64,000 bases of DNA from Aromatoleum toluvorans (GTDB lineage Bacteria > Pseudomonadota > Gammaproteobacteria > Burkholderiales > Rhodocyclaceae). The notes under the pieces are model-generated. The model searched no databases and was not told the DNA's origin. It saw only the letters and a list, made by a program, of their open reading frames with translations. Positions 18,778 through 31,799 of this stretch are shown piece by piece. A program made the position numbers and the translations under genes. Every line of letters begins with the position of its first letter. Position 1 is the stretch's first letter. The stretch covers positions 310,001-374,000 of the forward strand of contig NZ_WTVN01000001.1 of NCBI RefSeq assembly GCF_012910905.1, in the 5' to 3' direction.

Positions 18778-21471
18778 ATGAAAGAGAAGCATTACCTCAG
18801 CCCGCTGCTCGAACCGAAATCGGTCGGGGTCGTCGGCGCCAGCGAGCGGGAAAACTCGATCGGCCACGTGGTCGTCCGCAATATGCTCGCGGCAGGCTTC
18901 CGCGGGCGCCTGTTCGCCATCAATCCGAAGCACGAATCGGTGCTCGGGGTTCCGTGCCACAAGACCGTCGAGGACGTGCCGCATCGCCTCGACCTGGCCG
19001 TCGTCGCCGTGCCCGCGGAAAAGGTCCTCACGGTGGTCGAAGGCTGCGGGCGCGCCGGCGTCAAGGCGATCATCATCCTCTCGGCCGGCTTCTCCGAAAG
19101 CGGCCCGCGCGGCGCCACGCTCGAGCGCCACGTGGTCGAGGCCGCGCGCCGTTACCGCATCCGCCTGCTCGGCCCGAACTGCCTCGGCATCATGCGCCCC
19201 GAGCTCGGACTCAACGCCACCTTCGCGCACGTCAGCGCGACCAAGGGCACCATCGGCCTGATCTCGCAGTCGGGCGCGCTGGTCACCTCGGTCCTCGACT
19301 GGGCCAAACCCAACAACATCGGCTTCTCGACCGTCGTTTCGCTCGGCTCGTCGAGCGACATCGACTTCGGCGAAGTCCTCGAGTACATGATCTCGGACCC
19401 GCGCACCGAGAGCATCATCATGTACGTCGAAGGCATCCGCGACGCGCGCCGCTTCATGAGCGCACTGCGCGGCGCCGCGCGCGTCAAGCCCGTGCTGCTG
19501 ATCAAGGTCGGCCGCCACCCGCAGGGCGCCCGCGCGATCCGCTCGCACTCCGGCTCGGTGAGCGGCGACGACGCCGTGTTCGACGCCGCGCTGCGCCGCG
19601 CCGGCGTGATCCGCCTGTACAACATGGGCCAGCTCTTCGCCGCTGCCAACGCGCTGTTCTCGCACTTCCGGCCGCGCGGCAACCGCCTCGCGATCGTCAC
19701 CAACGGCGGCGGACCGGGCGTCATGGCGGCCGACCGCGCTGCCGACCTCGGCATCCCCCTGTCGGAGTTCTCCGAAGGGACGATGGAAAAGCTCAACGCC
19801 TCGCTGCCTCACGGCTGGTCGCGCGGCAACCCGATCGACATCCTCGGCGATGCCGACGTCGATCGCTACCGGAAGACCCTGCAGGCCGTCCTCGAAGGCC
19901 CCAACGTCGACGGCGTGCTGGTGATGCTGACGCCGCAGGCGATCACCGATCCCACCGCCGTGGCCGAGGCGATCGTCGAGATCGAGAAGACCGCCGACAA
20001 GCCGGTGGTGACGTGCTGGATGGGCGAAGACCTCGTGCGCAGCGGGCGCAAGGCCTTCGAGACGGCCGGCATCCCGACCTTCCGCACGCCCGAGCCGGCC
20101 GTCGAACTCTTCAGCCATCTGTCCGCGTACTACCGCAACCAGAAGCTGCTGATGCAGACGCCGGCCTCGCTGTCGCACCTGAAGCCGCCGTCGATCGAAA
20201 GCGCCCGCCTCGTCATCGAGACGGCGCTGGCCGAGCGCCGCAAGGTGCTCAACGAGATGGAATCGAAGGCGCTGCTGGCCGCCTTCCGCATCCCCATCGC
20301 GCAGACCGTCGTCGCCCGCTCGGCGACCGAGGCGATGGTGCTGGCCGAGGAAATCGGCCTGCCCGTCGTCATGAAAATCGACTCGCCGTCGATCATCCAC
20401 AAGGCCGACTCCGGCGGCGTGCGCCTCAACCTCGGCAGCCTCGCCGCGGTCCGCACCGCCTACCAGGAAATCCTCGAGGACGTCCGCCGCAACAAGCCCG
20501 ATGCCGCGATCAACGGCGTCGCGATCGAGCCCATGATCATGAAGCGCAACGGCCGCGAACTGGTCGTCGGCGTGCGCCGCGATCCCGTGTTCGGCCCCGT
20601 CATCACCTTCGGCGAGGGCGGCAACCGCGTCGAGGCGAACAAGGATCTCGCCGTCGCGCTGCCGCCGCTGAACAACTACCTCGTGCACGACCTCATCAGG
20701 TCGTCGCGCGTCGCCAGCCTGCTCGGCGAATTCCGCACCATGCCGCCGATCAACATGGAGTCGCTGGAATTCGTGCTGCTGCGCGTGTCGGAAATGGTCT
20801 GCGAGCTGCCGTGGATCACGACGATGGAGATCAACCCGCTGATCATCGACGAACACGGCGCCGTCGCCGTCGATGCGCGGGTCACGGTGGAAAACGTGTC
20901 GCCGTCGGTCGACCGCTACGCCCACATGGCGATCCACCCCTACCCGTCGCAGCTCACCAGCACCTGGACGCAGCCCGACGGCACCGACGTCACGATCCGC
21001 CCGATCAAGCCCGAGGACGCCGAACTCGAAGTCGAGTTCGTGCGCAAATTGTCGGCCGAGACCAAGTACTACCGCTTCATGAACACGATGCGCGAGCTGC
21101 CGCCGGCGATGGTGGCGCGCCTGACGCAGATCGACTACGACCGCGAGATGGCCTTCCTCGCAACGATCCCCGGCGAGGACGGAACGAGCGAGGTGGAGGT
21201 CGGCGTGTGCCGCTACGCGGTCAATCCCGACGGCGAATCGTGCGAATTCGCGGTCGTCGTCGCCGACGACTGGCAGCACCGCGGCCTCGCGCGCAAGCTG
21301 ATGGGCGTGCTCATCGAGACCGCGCGCAACAAGGGCCTGCTGTACATGAACGGCGTCTTCCTCGCCAACAACGAACGCATGCTCAAGTTCGTGCAGGGCC
21401 TGGGGTTCGTGCTGTCGAACGATCCCGAGGACAACACCGTCAAACTCGGTGTGCTTGCCCTGCAGGACTGA
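18778..21471 (+). CDS. Pat/Pka-type protein acyltransferase (acyl-CoA synthetase-like plus GNAT)
   Basis: An 897-residue multidomain protein. Residues 1-460 are the NDP-forming acyl-CoA synthetase-like CoA-binding and ligase parts (VGVVGASERENSIG, LLGPNCLGIMRP, ISQSGALVTS); the conserved His is in RSHSGSVSG. An ATP-grasp domain follows (VVMKIDSPSIIHK, GVRRDPVFGPVI, EINPLIID). The last ~160 residues are a GNAT domain with the acetyl-CoA loop VADDWQHRGLARKLM. Salmonella Pat and relatives acetylate lysines, for example in acetyl-CoA synthetase; direct ADP-forming synthetase activity remains possible because the His is present. It is followed after nine bases by the epimerase gene. Confidence 0.9.
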   Translation: MKEKHYLSPLLEPKSVGVVGASERENSIGHVVVRNMLAAGFRGRLFAINPKHESVLGVPCHKTVEDVPHRLDLAVVAVPAEKVLTVVEGCGRAGVKAIIILSAGFSESGPRGATLERHVVEAARRYRIRLLGPNCLGIMRPELGLNATFAHVSATKGTIGLISQSGALVTSVLDWAKPNNIGFSTVVSLGSSSDIDFGEVLEYMISDPRTESIIMYVEGIRDARRFMSALRGAARVKPVLLIKVGRHPQGARAIRSHSGSVSGDDAVFDAALRRAGVIRLYNMGQLFAAANALFSHFRPRGNRLAIVTNGGGPGVMAADRAADLGIPLSEFSEGTMEKLNASLPHGWSRGNPIDILGDADVDRYRKTLQAVLEGPNVDGVLVMLTPQAITDPTAVAEAIVEIEKTADKPVVTCWMGEDLVRSGRKAFETAGIPTFRTPEPAVELFSHLSAYYRNQKLLMQTPASLSHLKPPSIESARLVIETALAERRKVLNEMESKALLAAFRIPIAQTVVARSATEAMVLAEEIGLPVVMKIDSPSIIHKADSGGVRLNLGSLAAVRTAYQEILEDVRRNKPDAAINGVAIEPMIMKRNGRELVVGVRRDPVFGPVITFGEGGNRVEANKDLAVALPPLNNYLVHDLIRSSRVASLLGEFRTMPPINMESLEFVLLRVSEMVCELPWITTMEINPLIIDEHGAVAVDARVTVENVSPSVDRYAHMAIHPYPSQLTSTWTQPDGTDVTIRPIKPEDAELEVEFVRKLSAETKYYRFMNTMRELPPAMVARLTQIDYDREMAFLATIPGEDGTSEVEVGVCRYAVNPDGESCEFAVVVADDWQHRGLARKLMGVLIETARNKGLLYMNGVFLANNERMLKFVQGLGFVLSNDPEDNTVKLGVLALQD

Positions 21472-21480
21472 TCACCCCCG

Positions 21481-22329
21481 ATGCCCGCAACGATCGAAAC
21501 CATCGACTTCCACGGCCAGCCCGCGCTCGCCCTCACGACGCAGGCCGGCGCACGTGCCGTCGTATCGCTCTTCGGCGCCCAGGTCCTGTCCTGGATCCCC
21601 GCGGGCGGCCAGGAGCGCCTCTACCTCAGTCCGGCCGCCGTCTACGACGGCAGCACCGCAATCCGCGGCGGCATCCCGGTGTGCTTCCCGCAGTTCGCCG
21701 GGCTCGGCAAGCTCCCGAAGCACGGCATCCTGCGCACGCGCCCCTGGGTCGTGGATGAACAACGCACCGGCGACGACTACGCGCTCGTCACGCTGCGCTT
21801 CACCGAGACCGACGACAGCTGGGCGGTCTGGCCGCAGAACTTCGTCGCCGAACTCACCGTGGTCGTCGAGGGCGAGCGTCTCGACGTCGAACTCGAAGTC
21901 GAGAACACCGGCCACGCCCCGTTCGCCTTCACCGCCGCGCTGCACACCTACCTGCGCGTGAAGGAGGTCGAGACGGCCCGCCTCGAAGGCCTCTACGGCC
22001 ACGACTACCGCGACGCCGCCGACCACGACCGCATCAAGCGCGACTCCGGCGACGTGCTGGTGGTCGAGGACGAGACCGACCGCGTGTACCACGACGTCAA
22101 GCGCCCGCTGCTCCTGCGCGACGGCGCCCGCAGCCTCGGCATCAACACCGATGGCTTCCCCGACGTCGTCGTGTGGAACCCGTGGGAAGAACGCTGCGCC
22201 GCGCTCGCCGACATGCCGGCGAACGGCTTCCGCCACATGCTGTGCGTCGAGGCTGCCGCCGCGCGCCAGCGCATCGAACTCGATGCGGGCGAAAGCTGGG
22301 TCGGGCGCCAGAGCCTGATCGCGCTCTGA
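21481..22329 (+). CDS. D-hexose-6-phosphate mutarotase (YeaD-type aldose 1-epimerase)
   Basis: A 282-residue member of the aldose-epimerase-like YeaD family. The family hallmark [11 protein letters not shown] is present near residue 65, with HGILRTRPW and, later, AALHTYLRV carrying the expected histidines and arginine. YeaD-like enzymes interconvert alpha and beta anomers of glucose-6-phosphate and related hexose phosphates in the cytoplasm. No signal peptide. The gene begins nine bases after the Pat-like gene, probably co-transcribed, and tex follows after 124 bases. Confidence 0.9.
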   Translation: MPATIETIDFHGQPALALTTQAGARAVVSLFGAQVLSWIPAGGQERLYLSPAAVYDGSTAIRGGIPVCFPQFAGLGKLPKHGILRTRPWVVDEQRTGDDYALVTLRFTETDDSWAVWPQNFVAELTVVVEGERLDVELEVENTGHAPFAFTAALHTYLRVKEVETARLEGLYGHDYRDAADHDRIKRDSGDVLVVEDETDRVYHDVKRPLLLRDGARSLGINTDGFPDVVVWNPWEERCAALADMPANGFRHMLCVEAAAARQRIELDAGESWVGRQSLIAL

Positions 22330-22453
22330 TCCGTCATATTCTGCAACCGGGCTGCGCTTGCGTCGGCAGCCCCCCTGTTGCACCATCGCACCCCTCCCTT
22401 TCCAACAAGACGGCGCTACCCCACGCGTGTGGTCACCGCGCCCGCCACACTCC

Positions 22454-24778
<2,325 letters not shown>

Positions 24779-24782
24779 GACC

Positions 24783-25151
24783 ATGAGCACGACGATCTAC
24801 GGCATCAAGAACTGCGATACGATGAAGAAGGCCTTTGCCTGGCTCGACGCGCAGGGCATCGCCTACACTTTCCACGACTACCGCAAGTCCGGCATCTCCC
24901 CCGACACGCTCGCGCGCTGGTGCGACCGCCTCGGCTGGCAGGCGCTGGTCAACACGCGCGGCACCACCTGGCGCAAGCTCGATCCCGCACAGCAGGCGAT
25001 CGCCTCCGCCACGGACGCCATCGCGCTGATGGCCGCGCACACCAGCGTCATCCGCCGCCCCGTGATCGAGACGGCCGCGGGCGGGATCGTCGCCGGATTC
25101 GACACCGAACGCCTCACTGCGCTGTTCGCGCAGGACGGAGCCCACCGATGA
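24783..25151 (+). CDS. ArsC/Spx-family thioredoxin-fold protein (YffB-like)
   Basis: A 122-residue protein of the ArsC-like family. The N-terminal active-site region is [17 protein letters not shown] with a single Cys (CDTM), and the C-terminal part has SVIRRPVIE, the family's anion-binding segment. YffB is thought to be a glutathione-dependent thiol reductase; arsenate reduction is not supported because the extra cysteines of true ArsC are absent. Its stop overlaps the hslO start by four bases, and tex lies four bases upstream, so it sits inside a tight three-gene unit. Confidence 0.88.
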   Translation: MSTTIYGIKNCDTMKKAFAWLDAQGIAYTFHDYRKSGISPDTLARWCDRLGWQALVNTRGTTWRKLDPAQQAIASATDAIALMAAHTSVIRRPVIETAAGGIVAGFDTERLTALFAQDGAHR

Positions 25152-26032
25152 AGACCCGCAAGAGCTACGTACGCCGCTTCCTGCTCGAAGACCTCGACAT
25201 CCGCGGCGCCGTCGTGCGCCTGGACGACGTGTGGCAGGCACTGCAGAGGGGCCGCAACTACCCGCGCAACGTCGGCACCCTGCTCGGCGAGATGAGCGCC
25301 GTGTCGGCGCTGATCTCCGCGAACCTCAAGCAGGCCGGGCGCCTCACCTTCCAGGTGCAGGGCCACGGAGCGGTGCGCCTGCTCGTGGTCGACTGCGACG
25401 AGACCCTGAACCTGCGCGGCTTCGCGGCCTTCGACGACCCCGTGCCGGACGGCGACCAGCTCGCGCAGCTGGTCGGCGACGGCATCCTCCAGCTCACGCT
25501 GGACGTCGAAGGCATGGACCAGCCCTACCAGAGCCTCGTCCCGCTCGAAGGCAGCAGCATCGCCACGGTGTTCGAGCACTACCTGCAGCAGTCCGAGCAA
25601 CAGCCGGCCGGCCTGTGGCTCGCGTGCAGCAAGGACGCGGCGGCGGCGCTCTTCCTGCAGAAGCTCCCCGGCGCGGACGCGCGCGACGAGGATGGCTGGT
25701 CGCGCGCCCACCAGTTCGCGCAGACCGTCACGCGCGAAGAACTCCTCGCGCTCGACCCCGAGACCCTGCTCGGCCGTCTGTTCGCCGAGGAAACCGTGCG
25801 CCTCTACGACCCGCGCCCGGTGACCCACGACTTCCCGCCCGACCGCGACAAGATCGTCGCGATGCTGCGCGCGCTGGGCGAAGGCGAGGTGCGCCGCATC
25901 TACGCCGAGCACGGCGAGCTGGTCGTCCGCGACGACCTGTCGAACCACGAATACCGCTTCGAACCGGACGAGATCGACGAACTCTTCGAATCCCGTCCCG
26001 GCCCCGCCGAACCGCCTCCGACCCTGCACTGA
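25148..26032 (+). CDS. hslO: Hsp33-family chaperone HslO lacking the redox-switch cysteines
   Basis: A 294-residue Hsp33 homologue. The N-terminal substrate-binding domain is well kept ([38 protein letters not shown]). The C-terminal region that should hold the Zn-binding CxC...CxxC has none of the four cysteines: the first pair is replaced in [10 protein letters not shown] and the second in [13 protein letters not shown], while surrounding residues align well. Standard Hsp33 is switched on when those thiols are oxidised, so this one is probably not controlled that way. The ATG overlaps the stop of the YffB-like gene. The reading frame is intact, so decay is unlikely. Confidence 0.9.
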   Translation: MKTRKSYVRRFLLEDLDIRGAVVRLDDVWQALQRGRNYPRNVGTLLGEMSAVSALISANLKQAGRLTFQVQGHGAVRLLVVDCDETLNLRGFAAFDDPVPDGDQLAQLVGDGILQLTLDVEGMDQPYQSLVPLEGSSIATVFEHYLQQSEQQPAGLWLACSKDAAAALFLQKLPGADARDEDGWSRAHQFAQTVTREELLALDPETLLGRLFAEETVRLYDPRPVTHDFPPDRDKIVAMLRALGEGEVRRIYAEHGELVVRDDLSNHEYRFEPDEIDELFESRPGPAEPPPTLH

Positions 26033-26135
26033 GCGCGGCTGCGGCCTTCCGGTGCATGACATCATGCACCGGAAGATCCTTGCCCGATTCCCCTGTCGTC
26101 ATTAGACTTTCAAGCTTTTCGGCCTCATCGTACCC

Positions 26136-26915
26136 ATGTCCGCTTCCAACGCCGCCCGCTCGATCGAGTTCCGTAATGCGACGCTCGGCGCCACCATAGC
26201 GGTCCTGCGCGAAACCGAACCGGCAAGGCTCGCCGACGCCTTGCATCTGATGCTCGGCGGCATGCCCGATTTCTTCAACGGCGAAGCGGCCGTGCTCGAC
26301 TTCGCCGACATCGCGGCCTACCCGGAACGCATCGACTGGGTCGGCCTCGCGAGCCTCTTCCGCCGCTATCGGCTGCAGCCCGTCGGCGTGCGCAACCTGC
26401 CGGAAGACCTTGCCGCAACGGCTCGCCAGGCGGGACTTGCGATCCTCGACGGTGCCGAGCTGCGCGACCGCCAGGGCGTGGCACCCGCAGCACCGCAACC
26501 GCGCCCGGAACCCGCCCCCGCCGCACAGCCTGCACCGGCTCCGGCCGCCGCACCGGCAGTCGCAGAGAACACTCTCTACATCGACCGCCCGCTGCGTTCC
26601 GGCCAGCAGGTGTATGCCCGCGGCGCCGACCTCGTGCTGCTCGCCGGCGTCAGCAACGGCTCGGAAGTCATCGCCGACGGCAGCATCCACTGCTACGGCC
26701 CGCTGCGCGGCCGCGCCCTCGCAGGCGCCCGGGGCAATACCGAAGCGCGCATCGTGACGACCAATTTCGGCCCCGAACTGGTGTCGATCGCCGGCATCTA
26801 TCGCACCTTCGAGCAGGGCATTCCCGCTTCGCTCGCCGGCCGTGCGGCGCTCGTGCGCCTCACGGACAGCGCCACCGACCAGAAACTTGCCATCGAATCG
26901 CTGCAGCTCGGCTGA
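26136..26915 (+). CDS. minC: Septum-site inhibitor MinC
   Basis: A 259-residue division inhibitor. The N-terminal FtsZ-binding domain occupies about residues 1-110, then a Pro/Ala/Gln-rich linker (about 115-145), then the C-terminal beta-helix that dimerises and binds MinD (YIDRPLRSGQQVYARGADL, GCS-like GSEVIADGSIHCYGPLRGRALAG). MinC blocks Z-ring formation away from midcell. It is first of minCDE, 32 bases before minD. The linker is rather long and low in complexity, as often seen in betaproteobacteria. Confidence 0.95.
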   Translation: MSASNAARSIEFRNATLGATIAVLRETEPARLADALHLMLGGMPDFFNGEAAVLDFADIAAYPERIDWVGLASLFRRYRLQPVGVRNLPEDLAATARQAGLAILDGAELRDRQGVAPAAPQPRPEPAPAAQPAPAPAAAPAVAENTLYIDRPLRSGQQVYARGADLVLLAGVSNGSEVIADGSIHCYGPLRGRALAGARGNTEARIVTTNFGPELVSIAGIYRTFEQGIPASLAGRAALVRLTDSATDQKLAIESLQLG

Positions 26916-26947
26916 GCGCAGCGCCAACTATCAGGAAAGGACATACC

Positions 26948-27763
26948 GTGACTCGTGTCGTCGTCGTAACTTCGGGCAAGGGTGGCGTGGGCAAGACCAC
27001 CACCAGCGCCGCCTTTTCCTCCGGCCTGGCCCTGCGGGGATTCAAGACGGCCGTCATCGACTTCGACGTCGGCCTGCGCAACCTCGACCTGATCATGGGC
27101 TGCGAGCGCCGCGTCGTGTATGACCTCATCAACGTCATCAACGGCGACGCCAAGCTCAACCAGGCGCTGATCAAGGACAGGCACTGCGACAACCTGTTCG
27201 TGCTGCCCGCCTCGCAGACGCGCGACAAGGACGCCCTGACCGAAGAAGGCGTCGAGAAGGTCATCCACGACCTCGAACACATGGGTTTCGACTACATCGT
27301 GTGCGACTCCCCCGCCGGCATCGAGCGCGGCGCGGTGCTCGCGCTGACCTTCGCCGACGAGGCGATCGTCACGACCAACCCCGAAGTTTCGTCCGTGCGC
27401 GACTCCGACCGCATCCTCGGCATCCTGCAGTCGAAATCCCGCCGCGCCGAGGAAGGCAAGGAGCCGGTCAAGGAACACCTGCTCGTCACCCGCTACTCGC
27501 CCAAGCGCGTCGAAGACGGCGAGATGCTGTCGTACAAGGACGTGCAGGAGCTGCTGCGCGTGCCGCTGATCGGCGTGATCCCCGAGTCGGAATCCGTGCT
27601 CCAGGCCTCCAACCAGGGCACGCCGGCGATCCACCTGAAAGGCACCGACGTCTCCGAAGCCTACACCGACGTCGTCGCGCGCTTCCTCGGTGAAAACCGC
27701 GAACTGCGTTTCGTGAACTACGAGAAACCCGGCCTGATCAAGCGCCTGTTCGGAGGCAAGTAA
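26948..27763 (+). CDS. minD: Septum-site ATPase MinD
   Basis: A 271-residue ParA-type ATPase. The deviant Walker A reads GKGGVGKTT near the N-terminus, with [13 protein letters not shown] and [12 protein letters not shown] as switch regions. The C-terminal amphipathic membrane-targeting helix [12 protein letters not shown] is present. MinD binds membrane with ATP, recruits MinC, and is released by MinE. The ribosome site AGGAAAGGA precedes the ATG-equivalent GTG start. minE begins one base after its stop. Confidence 0.97.
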   Translation: MTRVVVVTSGKGGVGKTTTSAAFSSGLALRGFKTAVIDFDVGLRNLDLIMGCERRVVYDLINVINGDAKLNQALIKDRHCDNLFVLPASQTRDKDALTEEGVEKVIHDLEHMGFDYIVCDSPAGIERGAVLALTFADEAIVTTNPEVSSVRDSDRILGILQSKSRRAEEGKEPVKEHLLVTRYSPKRVEDGEMLSYKDVQELLRVPLIGVIPESESVLQASNQGTPAIHLKGTDVSEAYTDVVARFLGENRELRFVNYEKPGLIKRLFGGK

Positions 27764-27764
27764 G

Positions 27765-28025
27765 ATGTCCTTCCTTGCCCGCCTCTTCGGCGAAAAGAAG
27801 AAGACGGCGGAAATCGCCAAGAACCGCCTGTCGCTGCTGATCGCCCACGAGCGCAGCGGCGACGCGGCCAAGGCGGATTTCCTGCCGGCGCTGCAGCGCG
27901 AGCTGATCGAGGTGATCTCGAAGTACGTCTCGGTCAATCCGGACGACATCAAGGTGCACCTCGACAAGCAGGACAACTACGAGGTCCTGGAAGTCAAGAT
28001 CGAGCTGCCCGAACAGGCCCGCTGA
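27765..28025 (+). CDS. minE: Topological specificity factor MinE
   Basis: An 86-residue MinE. The N-terminal amphipathic and MinD-stimulating segment ([28 protein letters not shown]) and the C-terminal dimerisation part ([18 protein letters not shown]) are both recognisable. MinE drives MinD ATP hydrolysis and the pole-to-pole oscillation. It ends the minCDE operon and is followed by a strong hairpin. Confidence 0.96.
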   Translation: MSFLARLFGEKKKTAEIAKNRLSLLIAHERSGDAAKADFLPALQRELIEVISKYVSVNPDDIKVHLDKQDNYEVLEVKIELPEQAR

Positions 28026-28062
28026 TCCCCCCGCGACCTCGACTCCACGGCACATGCCGCAC

Positions 28063-28102
28063 GTCACCGGACGCCCCTCGCGGCGCCCGGTGACTTCCCC
28101 TT
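28063..28102. terminator. Hairpin terminator between convergent minE and chemoreceptor gene
   Basis: Arms GTCACCGG (28063-28070) and CCGGTGAC (28087-28094) pair perfectly and continue with four more pairs after one mismatch. The plus strand continues TTCCCCTTT. It is well placed to stop minCDE transcription. Confidence 0.65.
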
Positions 28103-29902
28103 TCAGCGTTCGGCGAGCAGCGCCTCCGCCGGCATGCCGACGCGCACGTTGCCCCACAGCCGGCCGCCGACCGTGATCGGCATCGACATGTCGCACAGGA
28201 TCTCGCCGGTGTCGCGCATGAAGGTCTGCAGCAGCAGCGGGTCGGTGTTCTTCGCCCCGCGCAGTTCCGCCGCCCCCTCGAACTTGCGGCAGGTGCGGTT
28301 GCCGACCAGGTCCGCCTCCCGATTCCCCGTCAGCGGCTTCGAATACTTGAGGTTGTGCCCCGACAGATAGCTGTCGACGTTCAAGCCCACGGCATAGGAG
28401 CAACCCGGAATGGACGCGAGACACTCGTCGAGGATCTTCTGGCAGCGCCGCGTGTATTCGTCGCCCCACGACACCTTGAACTTCTGCGGGAAGGTGTCGG
28501 GAATCGGCTGGTAGCGCTTGTCGAACACGTCGAAACGGTTGTTCCTCATCTCCTCGAGCTGGGCCTGCACGCGATCGCGGAAGATCCGCGCCTGCTCGAC
28601 GGCGTGATCGAACTCGCCCTTGCCGATCTTGAAGCGCGACACCAGCTCCTGCACCGACTCGGTCGCGCGCGCGAGCTTCACCGTGCAGTCCTCGGATTCT
28701 TCCATGTGCTTCGCCACCGTGCCCGACAGATCGTGGATCGTGGCCACGTTCTCGTGCACCTGCCCGTTGGTCGCCGAAAGCTGCTCCATCGCGGTTGCGA
28801 TCTGCAGCAGCTGCTCGCCGGTCGTCTCGAATTCGCCGACCATGAACTGGAACTGCGTCGCCGAGCGCGCGACCACTTCGCGCGCCTGCAGCACATCGAC
28901 GTTGATGACCTCGTTCTCCGCGCGGGTGTTCATCACGCGGCCGATCATCCCGTCGATGTTGCCGGTGATCTCCTCGGCCGCGGTATTCACACGCTCGGCG
29001 AGCTTGCGCACCTCGTCCGCGACGACCGCGAAGCCACGCCCCGCCTCGCCCGCACGGGCGGCCTCGATCGCGGCGTTGAGCGCGAGGAGGTTGGTCTGGT
29101 CGGCAATCTCGCGGATCAGCGACGCGATCTGCTTCACGCTCTCGGAGCGCTTCGACAGGTCGTCCACGGTCGCGTTGAAGTGCAGCACCTTCTCGCTCAC
29201 CGCGTTGATCTTCTCCGAGATGTCGCGCATTTCCCCCAGCGACGCGCGCGCGATCTCCAGGTTCTTGGTCGTCGATTCGGAAATCTGATGCGTGCTCTCC
29301 GACACGCTCTCGATGGCCGAGGTCGACTCGGTGCTCGCGCTGAACACGACCTCGGTGAGCTGGCCCTGCCGCCGCGCGTCGTTCGCCGCTCCCTGGACGC
29401 GCGACTTCACGATCACGGCGTCACGGGCGATGCTCACGGTCATCGTGCGCACGTCGCCGATGATCTGGCGCATCTTCTCGGCAAAATGGTTGTAGCTGAT
29501 CGCGAGGTCGCGCAGTTCGTCGTGCGTGACGAGCGGCAGGTTGCGCGAGAAGTCGCCCTCGCCGCGCGCGATCTCGTTGAAGATGTCGGTAATGATGCGC
29601 ACCGGCCGGACGATGAGGTGCCGGATGTAAAGGATCTGCCCGACGATGACCGCCAGTACCACGGCCGTCACGACCGCCATCAGGTACAGCCCGCTCTCGA
29701 GGGACGCGGAAACCTGCTGCACCAGCTCGGGCGAAACCTTTCCCGCCTCGAGCAGCGCCTGAACCGCCGTCTTCTGGTTCAGATAGATCCCCACATACGC
29801 CAGGTCGATGAAGAACAGCAGCAGGAAGCTGCACAGCTTCTTGGTGAGCGAATTCCAGAAGGTCTTCTCAATCGTTTCATACAGGCTTTCGGACGAGCCC
29901 AT
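28103..29902 (-). CDS. Methyl-accepting chemotaxis protein with C-terminal sensor-like domain
   Basis: A 599-residue chemoreceptor. Two membrane segments lie near residues 22-42 and 72-95 with only about 30 residues between them, so there is almost no periplasmic sensor. A HAMP region follows, then the signalling domain with the conserved hairpin tip [22 protein letters not shown]. The C-terminal 140 residues ([51 protein letters not shown]) look like a Cache-type sensor placed in the cytoplasm, after the signalling domain. The ligand is unknown. No pentapeptide for CheR docking is visible at the end. Starts at an ATG with TTTCT... context; the start is fixed by MGSSESLYE. Confidence 0.88.
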   Translation of the reverse strand: MGSSESLYETIEKTFWNSLTKKLCSFLLLFFIDLAYVGIYLNQKTAVQALLEAGKVSPELVQQVSASLESGLYLMAVVTAVVLAVIVGQILYIRHLIVRPVRIITDIFNEIARGEGDFSRNLPLVTHDELRDLAISYNHFAEKMRQIIGDVRTMTVSIARDAVIVKSRVQGAANDARRQGQLTEVVFSASTESTSAIESVSESTHQISESTTKNLEIARASLGEMRDISEKINAVSEKVLHFNATVDDLSKRSESVKQIASLIREIADQTNLLALNAAIEAARAGEAGRGFAVVADEVRKLAERVNTAAEEITGNIDGMIGRVMNTRAENEVINVDVLQAREVVARSATQFQFMVGEFETTGEQLLQIATAMEQLSATNGQVHENVATIHDLSGTVAKHMEESEDCTVKLARATESVQELVSRFKIGKGEFDHAVEQARIFRDRVQAQLEEMRNNRFDVFDKRYQPIPDTFPQKFKVSWGDEYTRRCQKILDECLASIPGCSYAVGLNVDSYLSGHNLKYSKPLTGNREADLVGNRTCRKFEGAAELRGAKNTDPLLLQTFMRDTGEILCDMSMPITVGGRLWGNVRVGMPAEALLAER

Positions 29903-30084
29903 TTCTTTTCTCCCCGCCTAAGGTTTGCTACGGATATATCGCGACTATCGGCCGCGAAGGGCAACACTTTAGCGCTTCGACCGATTTTGTGCCCCGTCCC
30001 GGTGCGTGACGGCGAGCGGTGCGGATTTGCGGGGTATTCTCGGGCATGCCACAATTATCTTTTTAGCCGCAAGCCTGCCGATTC

Positions 30085-31593
30085 ATGAGCGACCAGAACA
30101 ACAGCGCCCCGACCGTAGCCGACGAGAACCACATCATCGCCGAGCGGCGTGAAAAACTGGCTGCGTGGCGCGCCACCGGCCGCGCCTTCCCGAACGACTT
30201 CGCACGCGAGAACACCGCGGGCAAGCTCGACGAGCTGTACGGCGACAAGGAACCCGAGGCCCTCGACGCCAACCCGGTCGAAGTGAAGGTCGCCGGCCGC
30301 GTGATGCTCAAGCGCGTCATGGGCAAGGCCAGCTTCATCACGATCCAGGACCTGTCGGGCCGCATCCAGCTGTACGTGACGCGCGACGCGGTGGGCGAGG
30401 ACGTCTACGCGGACTTCAAGCACTGGGACATCGGCGACATCGTCGGCGGCGTCGGTACCGTGTTCAAGACCCGCACCGGCGAACTCTCGGTCAAGGTGTC
30501 GGAAGTGCGTCTGCTCACGAAGAGCCTGCGCCCGCTGCCGGACAAGTTCCACGGCCTCACCGACGTCGAGCAGAAGTACCGCCAACGCTACGTCGACCTC
30601 ATCATGAACGAGCAGACGCGCTTCACCTTCGTCGCGCGCAGCCGCATGGTGCAGTCGATCCGCAACTACATGGTCAGCCACGGCTTCCTCGAAGTCGAAA
30701 CGCCGATGATGCACCCCATCCCCGGCGGCGCCGCGGCCAAGCCCTTCATCACCCACCACAACGCGCTGGACATGGAACTGTTCCTGCGCATCGCGCCGGA
30801 GCTCTACCTCAAGCGCCTCGTGGTGGGCGGCTTCGAGAAGGTCTTCGAGGTCAACCGCAACTTCCGCAACGAAGGCCTGAGCCCGCGCCACAACCCCGAA
30901 TTCACGATGATGGAGTTCTACGAGGCGTATGCGGACTACCGCAGCCTGATGAACTTCACCGAAGGCCTGCTGCGCCAGGCCGCGCGCGAGGCGCTCGGCA
31001 CCGAGGTGTTCGTGTACCAAGGCCGCGAGCTCGACCTGTCCAAGCCCTTCGCGCGCCTGACCATCGTCGAGGCGATCCGCAAGTATCACCCCGGCTACAC
31101 CGTCGAGCAGCTCAACGACGCCGCCTGGGTGCGCAACAAGCTCAAGGACCTGAAGGCCGAACCGCGCGACGGCGCCGGCCTCGGCACGCTGCAGCTGATG
31201 CTGTTCGAGGAGACCACCGAAGCCGAGCTGTGGGAGCCGACCTTCATCATCGACTACCCGGCCGAAGTGTCGCCGCTCGCGCGCCGCAACGACGCCAACC
31301 CGGACATCACCGAACGCTTCGAGCTCTTCATCGTCGGCCGCGAGATCGCCAACGGCTTCTCCGAGCTGAACGACCCCGAAGACCAGGCCGCGCGCTTCCT
31401 CGAGCAGGTGAAGGCGAAGGAAGCCGGCGACGAGGAGGCGATGTACTTCGACGCCGACTACATCCGTGCTCTCGAGTTCGGGCTGCCCCCGACAGGTGGC
31501 TGCGGCATCGGCATCGACCGCTTGGTGATGCTGCTCACCGACAGCCCCAGCATCCGCGACGTGATCCTCTTCCCGCAGATGCGGATGGAGTAA
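30085..31593 (+). CDS. lysS: Lysyl-tRNA synthetase, class II
   Basis: A 502-residue class II lysyl-tRNA synthetase. The anticodon-binding OB domain ([18 protein letters not shown]) is followed by the catalytic core with motif 2 ([20 protein letters not shown]) and motif 3 ([15 protein letters not shown]). It charges tRNA-Lys with lysine in the cytoplasm. Length and both halves match the family. It stands alone, with a terminator 40 bases after its stop, and is followed by a toxin-antitoxin pair. Confidence 0.97.
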   Translation: MSDQNNSAPTVADENHIIAERREKLAAWRATGRAFPNDFARENTAGKLDELYGDKEPEALDANPVEVKVAGRVMLKRVMGKASFITIQDLSGRIQLYVTRDAVGEDVYADFKHWDIGDIVGGVGTVFKTRTGELSVKVSEVRLLTKSLRPLPDKFHGLTDVEQKYRQRYVDLIMNEQTRFTFVARSRMVQSIRNYMVSHGFLEVETPMMHPIPGGAAAKPFITHHNALDMELFLRIAPELYLKRLVVGGFEKVFEVNRNFRNEGLSPRHNPEFTMMEFYEAYADYRSLMNFTEGLLRQAAREALGTEVFVYQGRELDLSKPFARLTIVEAIRKYHPGYTVEQLNDAAWVRNKLKDLKAEPRDGAGLGTLQLMLFEETTEAELWEPTFIIDYPAEVSPLARRNDANPDITERFELFIVGREIANGFSELNDPEDQAARFLEQVKAKEAGDEEAMYFDADYIRALEFGLPPTGGCGIGIDRLVMLLTDSPSIRDVILFPQMRME

Positions 31594-31632
31594 TATTCGG
31601 GGCAGTTCGCAGCAGTTCGCGAAATTTCAGGA

Positions 31633-31667
31633 AACCCGCACAGCGAAAGGCTCTGCGGGTTTTTTAT
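31633..31667 (+). terminator. Rho-independent terminator of lysS
   Basis: Arms AACCCGCA (31633-31640) and TGCGGGTT (31654-31661) form a GC-rich stem, extended by two pairs past a mismatch, followed by a run of T. Confidence 0.85.
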
Positions 31668-31709
31668 TGTTCGGTACGGTTTGGGATAGTTCGCCTCCAG
31701 CCGCGTCAG

Positions 31710-31732
31710 GCACCGGTCAGATTGACCGGTGC
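31710..31732. promoter_or_regulatory. Inverted repeat upstream of the toxin-antitoxin pair
   Basis: Perfect ten-base arms GCACCGGTCA and TGACCGGTGC are separated by GAT. It lies about 70 bases before the toxin start. It could be an upstream operator or part of a promoter; there is no T-run, so it is not a normal terminator. Confidence 0.5.
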
Positions 31733-31775
31733 TTCCGAGATTTCGGTGGCGGATCGCGAGCCGCATTGCCCGTTC

Positions 31776-31791
31776 GTATCCAAATGGATAC
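31776..31791. promoter_or_regulatory. Candidate autoregulatory operator of the toxin-antitoxin pair
   Basis: Arms GTATCC and GGATAC flank AAAT, ending nine bases before the toxin ATG. Antitoxins with a helix-turn-helix usually repress their own operon from such a dyad overlapping the promoter. Confidence 0.5.
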
Positions 31792-31799
31792 ACTTGAGC

